Origin: Ehretia macrophylla
Taxonomy: Eukaryota; Streptophyta; Magnoliopsida; Boraginales; Ehretiaceae
Reading direction: 5' to 3'
Assembly (NCBI GenBank): GCA_037974665.1
Contig: CM075764.1
Span: forward strand, 113,460,325-113,524,324
DNA: 64,000 nucleotides
In this document: piece by piece, positions 24,990 through 37,102 of the stretch
How the letters are laid out: each line of letters starts with the position of its first letter
How positions within the stretch are numbered: position 1 is the first letter of the stretch
The notes under the pieces: generated by a model
The model's input: only the letters and a program-made list of their open reading frames with translations
Told to the model about the DNA's origin: nothing
Databases searched by the model: none
Program-made: the position numbers and the translations under genes

Positions 24990-25267
24990 TGATAAATCTG
25001 TATTTTTAGTAACTTTAACTCATTAAATCATGTATATTGCATTATTATTTCAAGCTTAATTGTATATTTTACACAAATTTAATGCAATATAGGTTCTGAA
25101 GAAGAAATAGCAAAAATGACCACAAAAACCAACTTTTGAAGTGAATTTTCGGTGCAATACTAAAAGAGGAAGGAAGAACGACCTTGACACGAGCAAATCA
25201 AGATTGAATTTGGCCAAACGGAGTGCGAAAACGGATTCAGGATGCTGAAAAACCTTGAAGTAGCTTT

Positions 25268-25426
25268 GGTCAACTTTTTGGTCAAAGTCAAAGTCAACGG
25301 GTGAATAGTCAAAGTCAACTTTTGGTCAAAGCCAAAGTCAACTTTTGGTCAAAGTCAAAGTCAACTTTTGGCAAAGTCAAAGTCAATGCATGAATAGTAA
25401 AGTCAATGCATGAATAGTAAAGTCAA
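25268..25426 (+). promoter_or_regulatory. W-box (TTGAC) array in A 5' LTR
   Basis: I count 15 occurrences of RGTCAA (complement TTGACY, the WRKY W-box) in 159 bp, arranged as GTCAAA triplets and CAACTTTTGGT spacers. The 3' LTR has 12 in 47611-47736. The array lies about 200-350 bp upstream of the TATA box. WRKY binding is inferred from the motif only. Confidence 0.7.
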
Positions 25427-25455
25427 CGTGTGAATAGTATCTTCGCTGATATCAT

Positions 25456-25580
25456 GCTGACACAATGATGACTTAGGCGAATGACATCACGCTGACACAA
25501 TGATGACTTAAGCAAATGACATCACGCTGACACAATGATGACCTAGGCAAATGATGTCACGTTGACACATTGATGATATC
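25456..25580 (+). repeat. 35 bp tandem repeat in A 5' LTR
   Basis: Units start at 25456, 25491, 25526 and 25561 (the last partial), an exact 35 bp period. Each contains GCTGACACAATGATGAC and a TGACATCA-like, bZIP-type motif. The 3' LTR keeps the same four units, from 47766, 47801, 47836 and 47871. Confidence 0.85.
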
Positions 25581-25620
25581 ATGGTTTGAATAGTACTTGT
25601 GAATAGTGTCAAAAATTTCT

Positions 25621-25630
25621 CTATAAATAC
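25621..25630 (+). promoter_or_regulatory. TATA box of A 5' LTR
   Basis: CTATAAATAC, a canonical plant TATA box, conserved at 47931-47940 in the 3' LTR. Confidence 0.75.
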
Positions 25631-26667
25631 TTCATTCCTCATTTCATTTTTCTTGTACCATTTTCTTCTTAGCTTAGATTTTGCTCTTGTGTTTGAGTGC
25701 TTTAGTTATTATTCTGAGTTGTGTGCAAAGTTTTAATCCCAAAGGGAGGGGATAGTGAGCCATCATCATACTGAAATCATACCAGTCTATCAAAATCCGT
25801 TCAACACGATAAGTATTCTTTTATTTTGATTTTCGTTAAGATTTCTTGTACTTTACAGTTTATTATGGCACACTAGACCCGAGATTCGGGGTGGTACGTG
25901 TGAGGTTACTCTTGTACATATGTTGTGATTCAGATTTATTAAAGTCTCGTATTTATATTTTTAAGTATTCTTTGATTAATTATACGTATACTTGTAGTTA
26001 TGTTATATTTAATTGAAAGTACATATACACCTGGTTTTGTAAACCAGTGGTAATACGAGACTACCTCGGATGGATTCTAGTCTGGTTGTACCGACACCTC
26101 TAGGTTACATAAGTGAAAGATTAATTGAGAGATTGGAAATCGTTAGGTTGTACCAACACATCCAGTCTTGTTAATTAATTAATCTTATCACTTACGTAAT
26201 TAAAGGCTCATTTCAGTAGTGGGAGCTTGTAGCCCTATTTCTGAAGGACTTAACTTTTAATCTGAATCAATAACTTTATACTTGCGTATACCGAGCTATA
26301 ACCACCCTGAATCATTAACCCTTTGGATTTTTAGTGTTGAGTGTTGTGATTCTTTAATTTAGTACTTTTGATTAATTCACTTTTGGACTTTGTTACTACC
26401 GTATCTTTGGACATTTTGTGGACATTTCTTGGACTTAATTTTCCGTACTTCCGTACTTTTGGACTTTTTGGACTTTTGGACTTAATCAAACTTATCTGTG
26501 ACGGGAGATAGTCAAACAATTCTAAATTAAGGACTTAACTTAACTTGATAATCCAATCTCCGTGGATCGACCCTCTACTCGCCACAACTAGAGGTAATTC
26601 AAGGTAAGCAATATTTTCAATCATTTAACCTTACTATTTTTGAGCACAAAATGACGCGATCAAAATT

Positions 26668-26687
26668 TGGCGCCGTTGCCGGGGATC
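26668..26687 (+). promoter_or_regulatory. Primer-binding site of A (tRNA-Asp type)
   Basis: TGGCGCCGTTGCCGGGGATC starts five bases after the 5' LTR. It is complementary to the 3' end of plant tRNA-Asp including CCA, the primer type of Athila-like elements. Confidence 0.9.
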
Positions 26688-26870
26688 GGTGTTCATCAAA
26701 TAAGGTAAGTCTTTGATTTATGTATATAAGTGTTTATATGTATATATTTTAGTTATTTTTATTTTTATTTTTATTTAAGTCAATTTAGCTCTTTTGTATA
26801 GACTTTATTATTATTATTATTTTTTTTTTTAATTTTATTTTTTTTGTTTCTTTTTGAGTTTTAGTTTTGT

Positions 26871-28499
26871 ATGCATGGTCGGAGATCTTTAAAGCCACTC
26901 ATCTTTGTCTTGGATTCAGAAATTGAGAAAACCTTTAAATCCAGAATCAAAGCACGAACTTTTCTAATCATGGTTGATCAACATCTGAATCAAAATCAAA
27001 ATCAGGATCAAGTTGAAGGTAGAGAAGTAGGAAATGTGAGGAGGAGCATAAAAGATTTTTCCACACAACAAGATTATGTTCTTCCACGATCTATCGCCTT
27101 ACCTGAAACTGATGATGGTTTTAAAATAAAGTCTCACATGATTTCAATGCTTCCCTTGTTCCACGATCTTTCTAATGAAAACCCGTATGATCACATTAAT
27201 ACTTTTGTTCATACATGCAGATCGATCAATACTAGAACTGCCTCAGAAGAGGTTGTTAAATTGAGATTGTTTCCTTACTCTTTAATGGGTCAAGCACAAA
27301 ATTGGCTTTACAGATTACGATCTGGTTCTATTACTTCTTGGGATCAATTGCAAAGAGAATTTCTTGAAAGATTTTACTCTTCTTCAAAAACCAATGAATG
27401 TAGGAATCAATTAAATAATTTTTCTCAGTTACCTGGAGAGACACTTCATGAGAGTTGGGACAGATTTGAAACCTTAACTTATGAATGTCCACACCACAGT
27501 ATTCCAGATTGGCAATTAGCTCAAAATTTCTATCAAGGGTTAAATGAGCATAATCAAAGTTTGCTCGACTCAGCTTGTAATGGCTCACTTCTTGAAAAAT
27601 CCCCAGAAGAAGCCACAGAATTGTTCATAAAACTGAGCAACAATTCACGAAAGCGTGTAACTACATCTAGAGAAAAGAGAGAAAGTGTAGGATCAAATGA
27701 TTACAATTCTTTGACATCAAAGATTGAAAATATAACCCTTGCATTGGAAAAAATGGTCAAAAGGAAAGAATCATTGCATGTAGTTGATTCAGGTGAAGGT
27801 ATTCTTGTATCAAATCCCAATTCAATTTCAGAGCAAGCTTGTGCTGCTTATAAATGTCCCCGTACTTATGATCCATTCTCTAACACTTATAATTCAGATA
27901 CATGAGATCATCCAAATTTTCGATGGGATCAGAATCGGGAAGATGTTCAACAACAAAGACCAAGAAGCTATCCTCCAGGATTTGATTCAGTTCCACAAGG
28001 ACAGGTACCTACGAGCTCCAATTCAAGTTCCAATTCTTATGGGACTACTTTTGAAGAACAGGTTTTGAAAAAGCTTCACAGTTGGGAACCAACTATGCAA
28101 CTGGTAAGTACACATACAAAGGCAATTGCCAATTTGGAAAGACAAATTGGGCAATTAGCTAACACAATTCAGAAAAGTGAAGAAGGAACACTCCCTGCCC
28201 AACCAGATGGGAACCCAAAAGGTAAGGCCCATGTAGCATCTACAAGTCAAATAGTGGAGGATCTTCAAGCTGTCATTATATTGCGAAGTGGTAAGAAAGT
28301 TGATAACAAGGTAAGTGTCGAAGCTTACGAAAATGCAAGACTTGCAAAGCAAAAAGCTAAGTCTCAAGTTACTGTTGATTCATCAAAAGAAACTGCAAAT
28401 GAACCTGAAACTTTCATTTCACATGAAAATATTCCATTAACACTGAGTCCCAAGGCACCCTTTCTACAGGCATTAGGTAGTCCACCTAATAAAGATTAA
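26871..28499 (+). pseudogene. Element A gag, broken by in-frame stops
   Basis: Encodes the capsid/nucleocapsid precursor of an Athila-type element. The ATG at 26871 opens a frame of 344 codons; a second ATG (MVDQHLNQNQ) follows at codon 34 and may be the true start. The retrotransposon gag domain is recognisable at about residues 100-250 (motifs PLFHDLSNENPYDHI, GQAQNWLYRL, PGETLHESWDRFE). A TGA at 27903-27905 interrupts it; the same frame then continues through the Q-rich and coiled-coil part (KAIANLERQIGQLANTIQ) to a TAA at 28497-28499. The family context suggests the TGA replaced a Trp codon, a G-to-A change. Pol follows in the same frame. Confidence 0.88.
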
Positions 28500-28511
28500 A
28501 AAAGGGAAGAC

Positions 28512-31500
28512 ATGCTTGAAACCTTTAAGCAAGTTAAAATCAATTTACCTCTGTTAGAAATCATCAGGCAAATTCCTGCTTATGCAAAGTTTCTTAAGGA
28601 TTTATGCACTCAGAAAAGAAGGAATTCAGCTTTGATATCAAACAAAGTAAGATTGACTGAAAAGGTAAACATCATTCTTACTTTTCATGTTCTACCAAAA
28701 TTAAAAGATCCAGGAGCATTTACCATTCCTTGCTATATTGGTAATCATTGTGTAGATCGTGCCCTTCTTGATTTAGGAGCTAGTGTGAATCTTCTCCCCT
28801 TTAATATTTTTGAGCAGTTAGATATAGGAGAATTAAAACCTACTCCTGTCACCCTTCAACTGGCTGATTGATCGCTTAGAATTCCTAAGGGCATGATTGA
28901 AGATGTGTTGATAAAGGTTGATGAATTTTATTTTCCTGTGGATTTTGTTGTGCTAGATATGGAACCAGGAGAAATTCAAAAGTTTCAAACTCCAGTTATA
29001 TTAGGGAGACCATTTTTAGCAACAGCTAATGCAAAAATTCATTGTGCAACTGGAGAATTGGAGTTTACATTTGGAGATATTAAGGTAAAGCTGAATGTTG
29101 CTAATGCTGCTAGGTTTGCAGATGGAGATGGTGGTCTTGAATGTTTTATTCTTGATAAGATTGATCCATTAATTGAAGAGTCTTTTCTTAGTCTTATGCA
29201 AAAAGATTTTTTGGAGAATACTTTGAATGATGATGAAGTAGTGTTGAGTAGGATTGATGAGGAATCTGATGAATTTTTAGAAAGCAATTTAAGATTTGAT
29301 GAAAAACTTCAAGTTTGTGCAATAGAACCATCCTTGACTCTTTCTAAAGAACCCATGCTTCCTTCTATACAATCTCCTCCTGAGTTGGAATTGAAGCAAC
29401 TTCCTAGTCATCTCAAGTATGTTTTTCTAGGGGCAGATCAAACACTTCCAGCTATTATTGCTTCTAATCTTTCTTTGGAACAGGAAGCTAAACTTGTAGA
29501 TGTGTTGTCTAGGAATAAGGAAGCGTTAGGCTGGACTGTTGCAGACCTTAAAGGAATAGATCCCTCTTTTTGCATGCATAAGATTAATTTGGAAGATGGA
29601 GCCAAGACATCTAGAGAGATGCAACGTAAGCTGAACCCGAACATGAGGGAAGTTGTAAAGAAGGAAATAGTGAAGTTGTTAGATGCAGGTATCATTTATC
29701 CTATTTCGGATAGTAAATGGGTTAGTCCTATACAGGTTGTACCTAAGAAATCAGGAATCACTGTGGTGACAAATGATAAAGGTGAATTGGTACCTACCCG
29801 CACCACAACTGGATGGCGTGTGTGTATTGATTATAGGAAACTCAATGCTGCAACAAGAAATGATTATTTTCCTTTACCATTCATTGATCAAATTTTGGAC
29901 AGGTTGGCAGGACAAGGTTATTAATGTTTTCTTGACGGGTACTCGGGATACAATCAGATCCCTGTGGACCCTGAAAATCAGGAAAAGACAATATTTTACA
30001 TGTCCTTTTGGCACATTTGCTTATAGAAGAATGCCTTTTGGCCTTTGTAATGCACCAGCCACTTTTCAACGCTGCATGATGTCTATTTTCACTGATATGA
30101 TGGATGAATTTGTTGAAGTCTTTATGGATGATTTTTCTATCTTTGGCTCTTCATTTGACATTTGTTTGAATAATCTTTCTTTGGTGCTGAAAAGATGTCA
30201 GGAATCTAATCTCATACTTAGTTGGGAGAAAAGTCATTTCATGGTTCAAGAAGGAATTGTTCTCGGACACATTATATCCAAGGAAGGAGTTCGGGTTGAT
30301 AAAGCTAAGGTTGATATTATTTTCGATTTGCCCCCTCCAACAACTGTTAAACAGGTGAAATCGTTCCTTGGACATGCTGGTTTCTACCGACGATTTATAA
30401 AGGATTTTAGTAAAATTGCTAGACCTTTATCAAATTTATTGGCACAGGATACTCCATTCCAATTTGATGAAAAATGTGTTATTGCTTTTGAAACACTGAA
30501 AAATGCACTTTCCACTGCTCCAGTGATTCAACTACCAGATTACTCTCTTCCTTTTGAAATTATGTGTGATGCTTCAGATTATGCCGTAGGAGCTGTATTA
30601 GGTCAACGCAAGGATCGAGTTCCTTGTGTGATCTATTATGCTAGCCGAACTTTAGATGATGCCCAGAAAAATTATACCACCACAGAGAAAGAATTGATTG
30701 CTGTAGTTTTTGCATTAGAAAAATTTCGGTCTTATGTGTTAGGGTCAAAAATAATCATTTATTCTGACCACTCGGCATTAAGATACCTGTTGGAAAAGAA
30801 AGATGCTAAACCTAGGCTTATTCGATGGTTGTTATTAATTCAAGAATTTGATTTAACAATCAAGGATAAGAAAGGTCGAGAAAATGTTGTTGCTGATCAT
30901 TTGTCAAGGATTGTAACTCAAGAAACAGAAAATGAGTTACCCCTGAGAGATACATTTCCTGATTAACAGTTACTATTAATTTCTACTCTTAAACTTCCTA
31001 GGTATGCTCGTATTGTGAATTATCTTGCAGTTGGTAAAATACCTAAAGAGTGGAACAAGGCTGAGAGAGATCATTTTTTCTCAATTGCAAAGAATTATTT
31101 ATGGGAGGATCCTCATCTGGTCCGTATTTGTTCTGATCAAATTATTCGTAGATGTGTACCCGAGTCTGAATAGCTAAGCATCATGTCATTTTGTCATTCG
31201 CAGGAATGTGGAGGACACTTTGGAGGACGACGGACAGCTATCAAAGTTCTGCAAAGTGGGTTTTATTGGCCCACATTAATCAAGGACACTCATGAGTTTT
31301 GCAAGGCATGTGAAAGATGCCAAAAGACAGGTAACATGGGAAAAAGGGATATGATGCCCTTAAATCCCATCGTGGTTTGTGAACTTTTTGATGTTTGGGG
31401 TATTGATTTCATGGGTCCTTTCCCCATCTCCTTTGGTTTTCAATACATTTTGGTTGGTGTTGATTATGTGTCTAAATGGATTGAAGCAATTGCAACAAGG

Positions 31501-32292
31501 ACTAATGATCACACTGTTGTGATGAAATTTATAAAAGAAAACATTTTCTGTCGGTTTGGAATTCCACGAGCCATCATTAGTGATGGTGGAAGTCATTTCA
31601 TTCACCAAACTTTTAAAAAATTGTTGAAGAAATACTCAGTCATTCATAAGGTTGCAACTCCATATCATCCACAAACTAGTGGCCAAGTTGAGGTTTTTAA
31701 TAGGGAAATTAAATCAATCCTTGAGAAGACAGTTAGACCTGATAGGAAGGATTGGTCCACTCGATTGAATGATGCACTTTGGGCATATAGAACTGCATAT
31801 AAAACTCCCATAGGAATGTCACATTTTCGTTTAGTTTATGGAAAAGCATGTCATTTACCTGTTGAGTTACAACATAAGGCTTATTGGGCAATTAGAACTA
31901 TGAATTTTGACTTGCAGAAAGCTGGTAAAAACAGATTATTCCATCTAAATGAACTTGAAGAAATGCGTTTAGAGGCATATGAGAATGCCAAGATTTACAG
32001 TGAGAAAATGAAAAGAACGCATGATAAAATGATTATTCGTAAGTCATTTATTCCTGGAGAAGATGTGTGGTTATTTAATTCTAAGTTACGATTATTTCCA
32101 GGAAAATTGAGGTCTAGGTGGGATGGACCATTTAAGGTTGAACAAGTTTTTCCGTCTGGGGTTGTCAAGATAAAAGATAAAACAAATGGGAAAACTATGT
32201 TTGTAAATGGACAAAGGCTAAAACCAGCGATCCAGTTAAAGAATTGGGGTGAAGAGTCAATTGAACTTAAGAATCCAATCCCTGCAGAGTAA
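28512..32292 (+). pseudogene. Element A pol (PR-RT-RNase H-IN), several disruptions
   Basis: Domains in order: aspartic protease (LLDLGASVNLLP, about 28770), reverse transcriptase ([19 protein letters not shown] at about 29815; FMDD active site at 30121-30132), RNase H ([13 protein letters not shown] at about 30570; [10 protein letters not shown]), and integrase with its zinc-binding region (CKACERCQ, about 31300) and a D,D-35-E core ([28 protein letters not shown]). Breaks seen: TGA 28869-28871, TAA 29922-29924 in the RT core, a one-base frame change at about 29990-29996, TAA 30964-30966, TAG 31171-31173. The last domain reads on to 32292. No chromodomain is present, as expected outside the chromoviruses. 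Catalytic residues are otherwise retained, suggesting recent decay. Confidence 0.9.
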
Positions 32293-34140
32293 CAATTTCA
32301 AAGTAATTCTGTCTGGCTGAAGACGTTAAACTTAGCGCTCCTAGGAGGCAACCTAGGATTTTTAATTTTATTTTTATTCTTTTTGTTTTTTTTATTAGTA
32401 CCAAATGAGTCTTTCTCCAGCTTAAAGTAGTTTGGGTCTTAACCCTGAAAAACACTCATAAAGGTATAATTGTCATGATACTAGTGGTCACTATACGTTT
32501 TTTGTGTGCGGTTGTCTGACCACTGCAACTCTGTCTAACAGTACTTGCCACTCCACCAGCTTAATGTAGTTTAGGGTCTGTTTGGGCATTACTTGATAAG
32601 GTAGTTAGGAGTGAGAGCATTCACCAGATGGTATTGTCTGTAACGTAAAACCCACTGTCTTGCTCTTGACCCTGTGGCCCGATGTGAGTGCCGAAGGAAA
32701 GTACTAGATGGCGTGAATACAGAAACCTCTGGAAGAGCTAGTCCCTTGATTTTAATACATTTAAAAAAAAAAAAAAAATTTGCCCGAAGGCGTTAAACTA
32801 TGGCACTTAACTGTGTGTGTATGTCTTGCTGGCTGACATTAAATGGTTCCAGTGCCCATTCCCGGTTAGAAGGAAAAACTCTGACAATTTATGTGATGCA
32901 CTTATCCTAAATGGGTGAGAGGATGGGTACACAGTGGCAACATTCGGTAGTGACTGTTTGAGGATAAAACAGGGTGTTGTTTGTACTAGGGTGTGTGCCT
33001 CACATGAACCCAAGTGATCTCTGGGTAATCTAGGATCTCGTGGCGGTAACATTCCAAGGTTTGTCCTAGATGTTGTCGTTTGGTTACCAATTAGCTTTAA
33101 ATTGGCGTTAACTTCAACTTTAGGAGGTCTTTTTCCACTGTTATAGAAATAGTGGCTCTCATGGTATTTGAGAGAAAGAAAACTTATACCATTCTGAGGG
33201 GTAAGTGATACGTGATTCATCACCTCTGCTTCGGCCAGTTCTTACGCTATGGCGGGTAGATTTACTTTCCAGATTTTAATGCCATTCACTTGGTGTTCGG
33301 ATGTGGTTTACTTTGCTGCATAGGTATGAAACTGAAATAGGGTTAGGATCCTATTTTTGCTTTTCCCAGGCTTCCAGTGTTGCCTTCCAAACTGGCGGAC
33401 AACTCTTCGTTAAGTTGATGAACTCTAAATTTAGTCTAAACTCAAATTTTCTTAAATTAAATCTGGATCCAACTGTTCCTTTTGGAAGCATATTTAAGGT
33501 TTGAATCTTGATGGATGACTATTGGTCGGTGTTCATTTGTATATTCTTACACTTGTTTTAGGTATTTAAATGGTTTAAAATTCGTGTATTTATTTTTCTC
33601 ATGTACCAATTTTATTTAAAAAAAAAAAAACTCTTGTAGGAAATAGGTTTGAGGAAGATTATATCTTCCTACTTTGTGAATTTGCAAAAGCATTTAAGGC
33701 AGAAACGGGAAGAATCACGCTCGAACGCACTTAAAGGGCGCTCGAGCGCGGTATGCCCTAACTGACGGGTTTAAAGCCCTCTTTCTTTCTTCTTTTTCTC
33801 ATTTTCCTTTCTCTCCACTGCCGTCTCCTCTCTCTCTCTCTCACAATTTTTTTCATTTCTCTATTTAGCTACATTCAACACAATGATGTTCGGAACTCTC
33901 ACTCCTGATCAATTTGCCATGGTTGTGTACTATTTTGCAAGCATTTTCATCCTTTACATTTTTTTTATTTATCTCCTAGTCAAGTGGGATCGTAGGAATA
34001 TTAGGAATGATTGAAGTTAATCATGTATTTCCAAGTTTAGAGGATAGTCTTCTGTTGTTGTATTTTCATTTCTTTTATGTAATATCTTTATGATTAATAA
34101 AATAGTGTGGTTTGTTTATGGTTTTTGTATTCATATAATC

Positions 34141-34200
<60 letters not shown>

Positions 34201-35033
34201 TATGTTAAGATATTTATGTTAAATAATGTATATAAATTTATGTATGTATATATGTTAGTCTGCTATGTATGTATTTATTGCTATTAAAAAAAAAATCAGT
34301 GAAAGAACGCAGCAGGGCGCTTGAGCGCCCTGTAGGCACTCGAGCGCCCAACCACAGTCGGGGCTTATGTTATAAGCCCCGATTGCAGCAGCCTTGAAAC
34401 CTAAAAAATACACCCCCCACCCACGGAAATCACCCAAAAACCTCAACAAAACCCTTCCCCACCCCATGTTTTCTCCAGATCTACATTAAGAGGTTAGTTT
34501 TTATGCTTTCTTTCTTATTTTCGCATTTATTTTCAGTTTATTTCAAGTATTAGATCTATTTTTATATATTTATTTACGTATGTATATACGCATATTTGAA
34601 GGCTTTAGGATAATTCTTACTGCTTCCTTTCAGTTTATTGTTGTTCTATAGCTCTTAATCTTCGTTTTGGTATGATTTTTTCAGATTTATGTATGTATAT
34701 ATAAATGTTTATGTGTATGTATATGTGTATGTATATAGAATGTATATAGAATTTGGTTAGATTTTAATTTTAAATTTTCTGTTAGAATTCCTTTAAATTT
34801 AGTTCTGAAAAAAAAAATCCGAAAAAAAAAACCGAAAAATTTTTTTTAAACAAAAATTCAAATTTATGTAGATCCATTTATGTCTATTATTTTTGTTACC
34901 CTACATCTAAGATTTATAAATTATTTACATGTTATAGAATTTAACCGGATGATTTATAATGTTGTGTGTTAATGATGATTTTGCGGTTGTTATTTGGTGT
35001 TGTTTGAATAAATAGTATTTATGTACATTAAAA

Positions 35034-35073
<40 letters not shown>

Positions 35074-35126
35074 GTTTTGTGACTTTTCTGATTTAGTTTT
35101 TTTTGTTGTTGTTTATTATTAAGATT
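32293..35126 (+). other. A: long non-coding spacer between pol and third ORF
   Basis: 2.8 kb without a convincing frame. It holds a poly(A) run (32762-32777), a cluster of GC-rich CTCGAGCG palindromes (33717-33749 and 34314-34349), a (TA)n(TG)n microsatellite (34141-34197) and a (TA)n run (35041-35069). Splice sites or a promoter feeding the third ORF might lie here, but none is identifiable with confidence. Confidence 0.7.
34141..34197 (+). repeat. (TA)n(TG)n microsatellite
   Basis: About 9-10 TA units followed by about 19 TG units within element A. Confidence 0.95.
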
Positions 35127-36183
35127 ATGGCTCCCAAAAGGCAGAAATTATCATTGACTGCAAGACTTGACAATGCTCAAATTGAGGCCGAAACTAATTT
35201 TTCGGATGCGTTGAGAGCCTCCGAAGGTAGGCAATGTGCTTTTGAATTTTTTGAGGGGTATTTTCTTGATTGTTTTCTGCACCCTCCTTTTGATGATGTT
35301 CCTGTGTTTCCTCGTCTCATTCGCCATTTTTATGAGCATCTTTCGTACGATAAAGAAAAATTTACTGCTTCAATTGATGGTTTTGAATTTTAATTTACTA
35401 CTGCTGATATCATGACTATACTGTGTGGGCATGATTATTTTTATGAGGAAAATATGGATTTCCCTGCTACATCTACTGATTTAGACATTGCTACAAATTT
35501 GTGTGGGGGTCCGGTTCTGCCACACGGTATGGGTGTAAGGAGATCTTCCCTTCCAAGGGACATGTGGTTAACAGATATCATTGTTAAAAAGAACCTTTGC
35601 CCTTATGGTCATGATCATGAAAGGACGGGAGTTATTTTACAAGTTTTATATTGGATTTATCAAGGTGCTCTTTTTGGTGTTGGAGTTGTTATTGGGGACA
35701 ATATGATGAGTCTTATAGACCACATGACGAGGTTTGATGCTATATTTACACTTCATTTTCCTCGACTGATTCTTTGCTTCAACGATTTGATTTTCCTTTT
35801 GCACCTGATGAGCCATACATGGATCTCCCTATTACTTCATATGGTGAATCAAAGTTCTCGAAGAGTTTTAAACATTTAGAGCGCGCTGTTCAAAAAATGC
35901 CCTTAGCATTAAATGCTTCACGACCTTCCACTCAATTTGCTGAAGGCGCCACTTCTTCCCAACAACTGGGTGATCAATCTGAAGAATCATTAATGAAAAA
36001 AATGTATAGAGAACTGCAAGCCATGAATACTAACCTTGCTGCAGGATTGGGAGACATAGGTGAACTGAAAGCTGAATTTGCTGAATTTAAGCAGTCACAG
36101 AGGGAAGAGTTTGCTGCATTACGAGCTGAACTTGCTTCAATGAGAGATTCAAGCTTAGGTCCTCCGCCGCCACCACCATCGTA
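35127..36183 (+). pseudogene. Element A third ORF (ATHILA ORF-1 / plant transposon protein-like), broken
   Basis: A coding region 3' of pol, starting at ATG 35127 (MAPKRQKLSL). The N-terminal part (FFEGYFLDCFLHPPFDD, FPRLIRHFYEHLSYDKEKF) resembles the domain annotated in plants as ATHILA ORF-1 or putative plant transposon protein, which is often found beside Athila gag-pol. An in-frame TAA at 35391-35393 and a frameshift at about 35740-35775 break it. The 3' part (from about 35774) has a coiled-coil-like stretch (KAEFAEFKQSQREEFAALR) and ends in a proline run before the stop. I see no signal peptide or clear membrane anchor, so calling it env is not supported. Function unknown; the family call is from remembered pattern and only moderately sure. 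Confidence 0.6.
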
Positions 36184-37102
36184 ATTCAGTGGCGTGTTTT
36201 TATTTATTTATGTTATTTTAGTTATTTCATCATTTTTTTTTTATATTTTAGTTTTTATTTAACCTCACGGCTAATGTTGGTTTTTGAGATTTTGTTTGAC
36301 AATTCTTCTTTCAGAAAGTTTTTGAGGAACATTGCTTGGATTGTTTATTAGGTTGTGTCTTTCTTTTTACTTTGCATTACATAGTTTTCTTTCATTGAGG
36401 ACAATGTAAGGTTTGAGTTTGAGGAGGAAAAAAAAAAGAGTTGATACCAACCTGATACCAAAAAAAAAAAAAAAAAATTACTTCACTTATTCATAATAAT
36501 TAAAATTGAGTAGTTAATTGTTGAAATATGGTTAGATTGTGATAAAATATTTGAATTAACTGTGAATTTGGAATGGAAAAATAATTAGCCGCTAAGAGTT
36601 GAGTTTGTATCTAGATTTTTTTTTGAAACCTTGTTAACTATTATTACATCCCAACAGCGTCACATGATTTAATTAGAAGTTTTTGATTAATTATCAAAAA
36701 AAGAGTAGATTGAGATGTTTTCAATGTGAGATGTTGTGTTTTATTAAAATTTGACTTATTTTTCTAAATTGGTATACTCCTTTAAAAAAAAATGTGTAGA
36801 TGACTCGCTCAGCATCATTCAAATATCAAAAATGTTGATTCAAAAAAAAAAAAAAGGCCCAAAGAAATCCATAACAAATGCTTTCTTCTAACCAATTTTT
36901 GAGCATTTTTGTTATGAAAAAGCTATCAATACAAATCTTGCCAGACATGCCTTCTTTCACCAAAAACAATTCAACCGAAGAAAAGGCAATACTTCAATGA
37001 AGTCGTTGAATCAACCAACATCTATCATTCGAGTCATCTATTTCATAAAAAGAAAAAAAATTATATATATATATATAGAGAAAAATCTAAGGGAGTACTA
37101 CA
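36184..37102 (+). other. A: 3' non-coding region with an internal PPT-like motif
   Basis: AT-rich, with several poly(A) runs. At 36395-36426 it contains TTGAGGACAATG, then TTTGAGTTTGAGGAGG, closely resembling the true PPT context at 47300-47331. It is interrupted at 37102 by B; 37098-37102 is B's target duplication CTACA. Confidence 0.65.
37098..37102 (+). repeat. Target-site duplication of B, left copy
   Basis: CTACA, identical to 46988-46992. Confidence 0.95.

Larger units (their letters stand above)
24990..26662 (+). mobile_element. 5' LTR of A
   Basis: 1673 bp, TGATAAATCTG to GACGCGATCA. It is 33 bp longer than the 3' LTR because of repeat-number differences in the W-box array. Confidence 0.95.

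Noticed and set aside
29773..29990. Start of a separate gene at 29773 in element A
   Set aside because: The first ~70 codons are out of frame with RT; recognisable RT homology in this frame begins only after the frame change near 29990.
34090..34287. Frame made of repeated Cys-Val
   Set aside because: Product of the (TG)n microsatellite.
35127..36183. Third ORF of A as an envelope gene
   Set aside because: No signal peptide, no clear membrane anchor, and resemblance to a different plant retroelement protein family.
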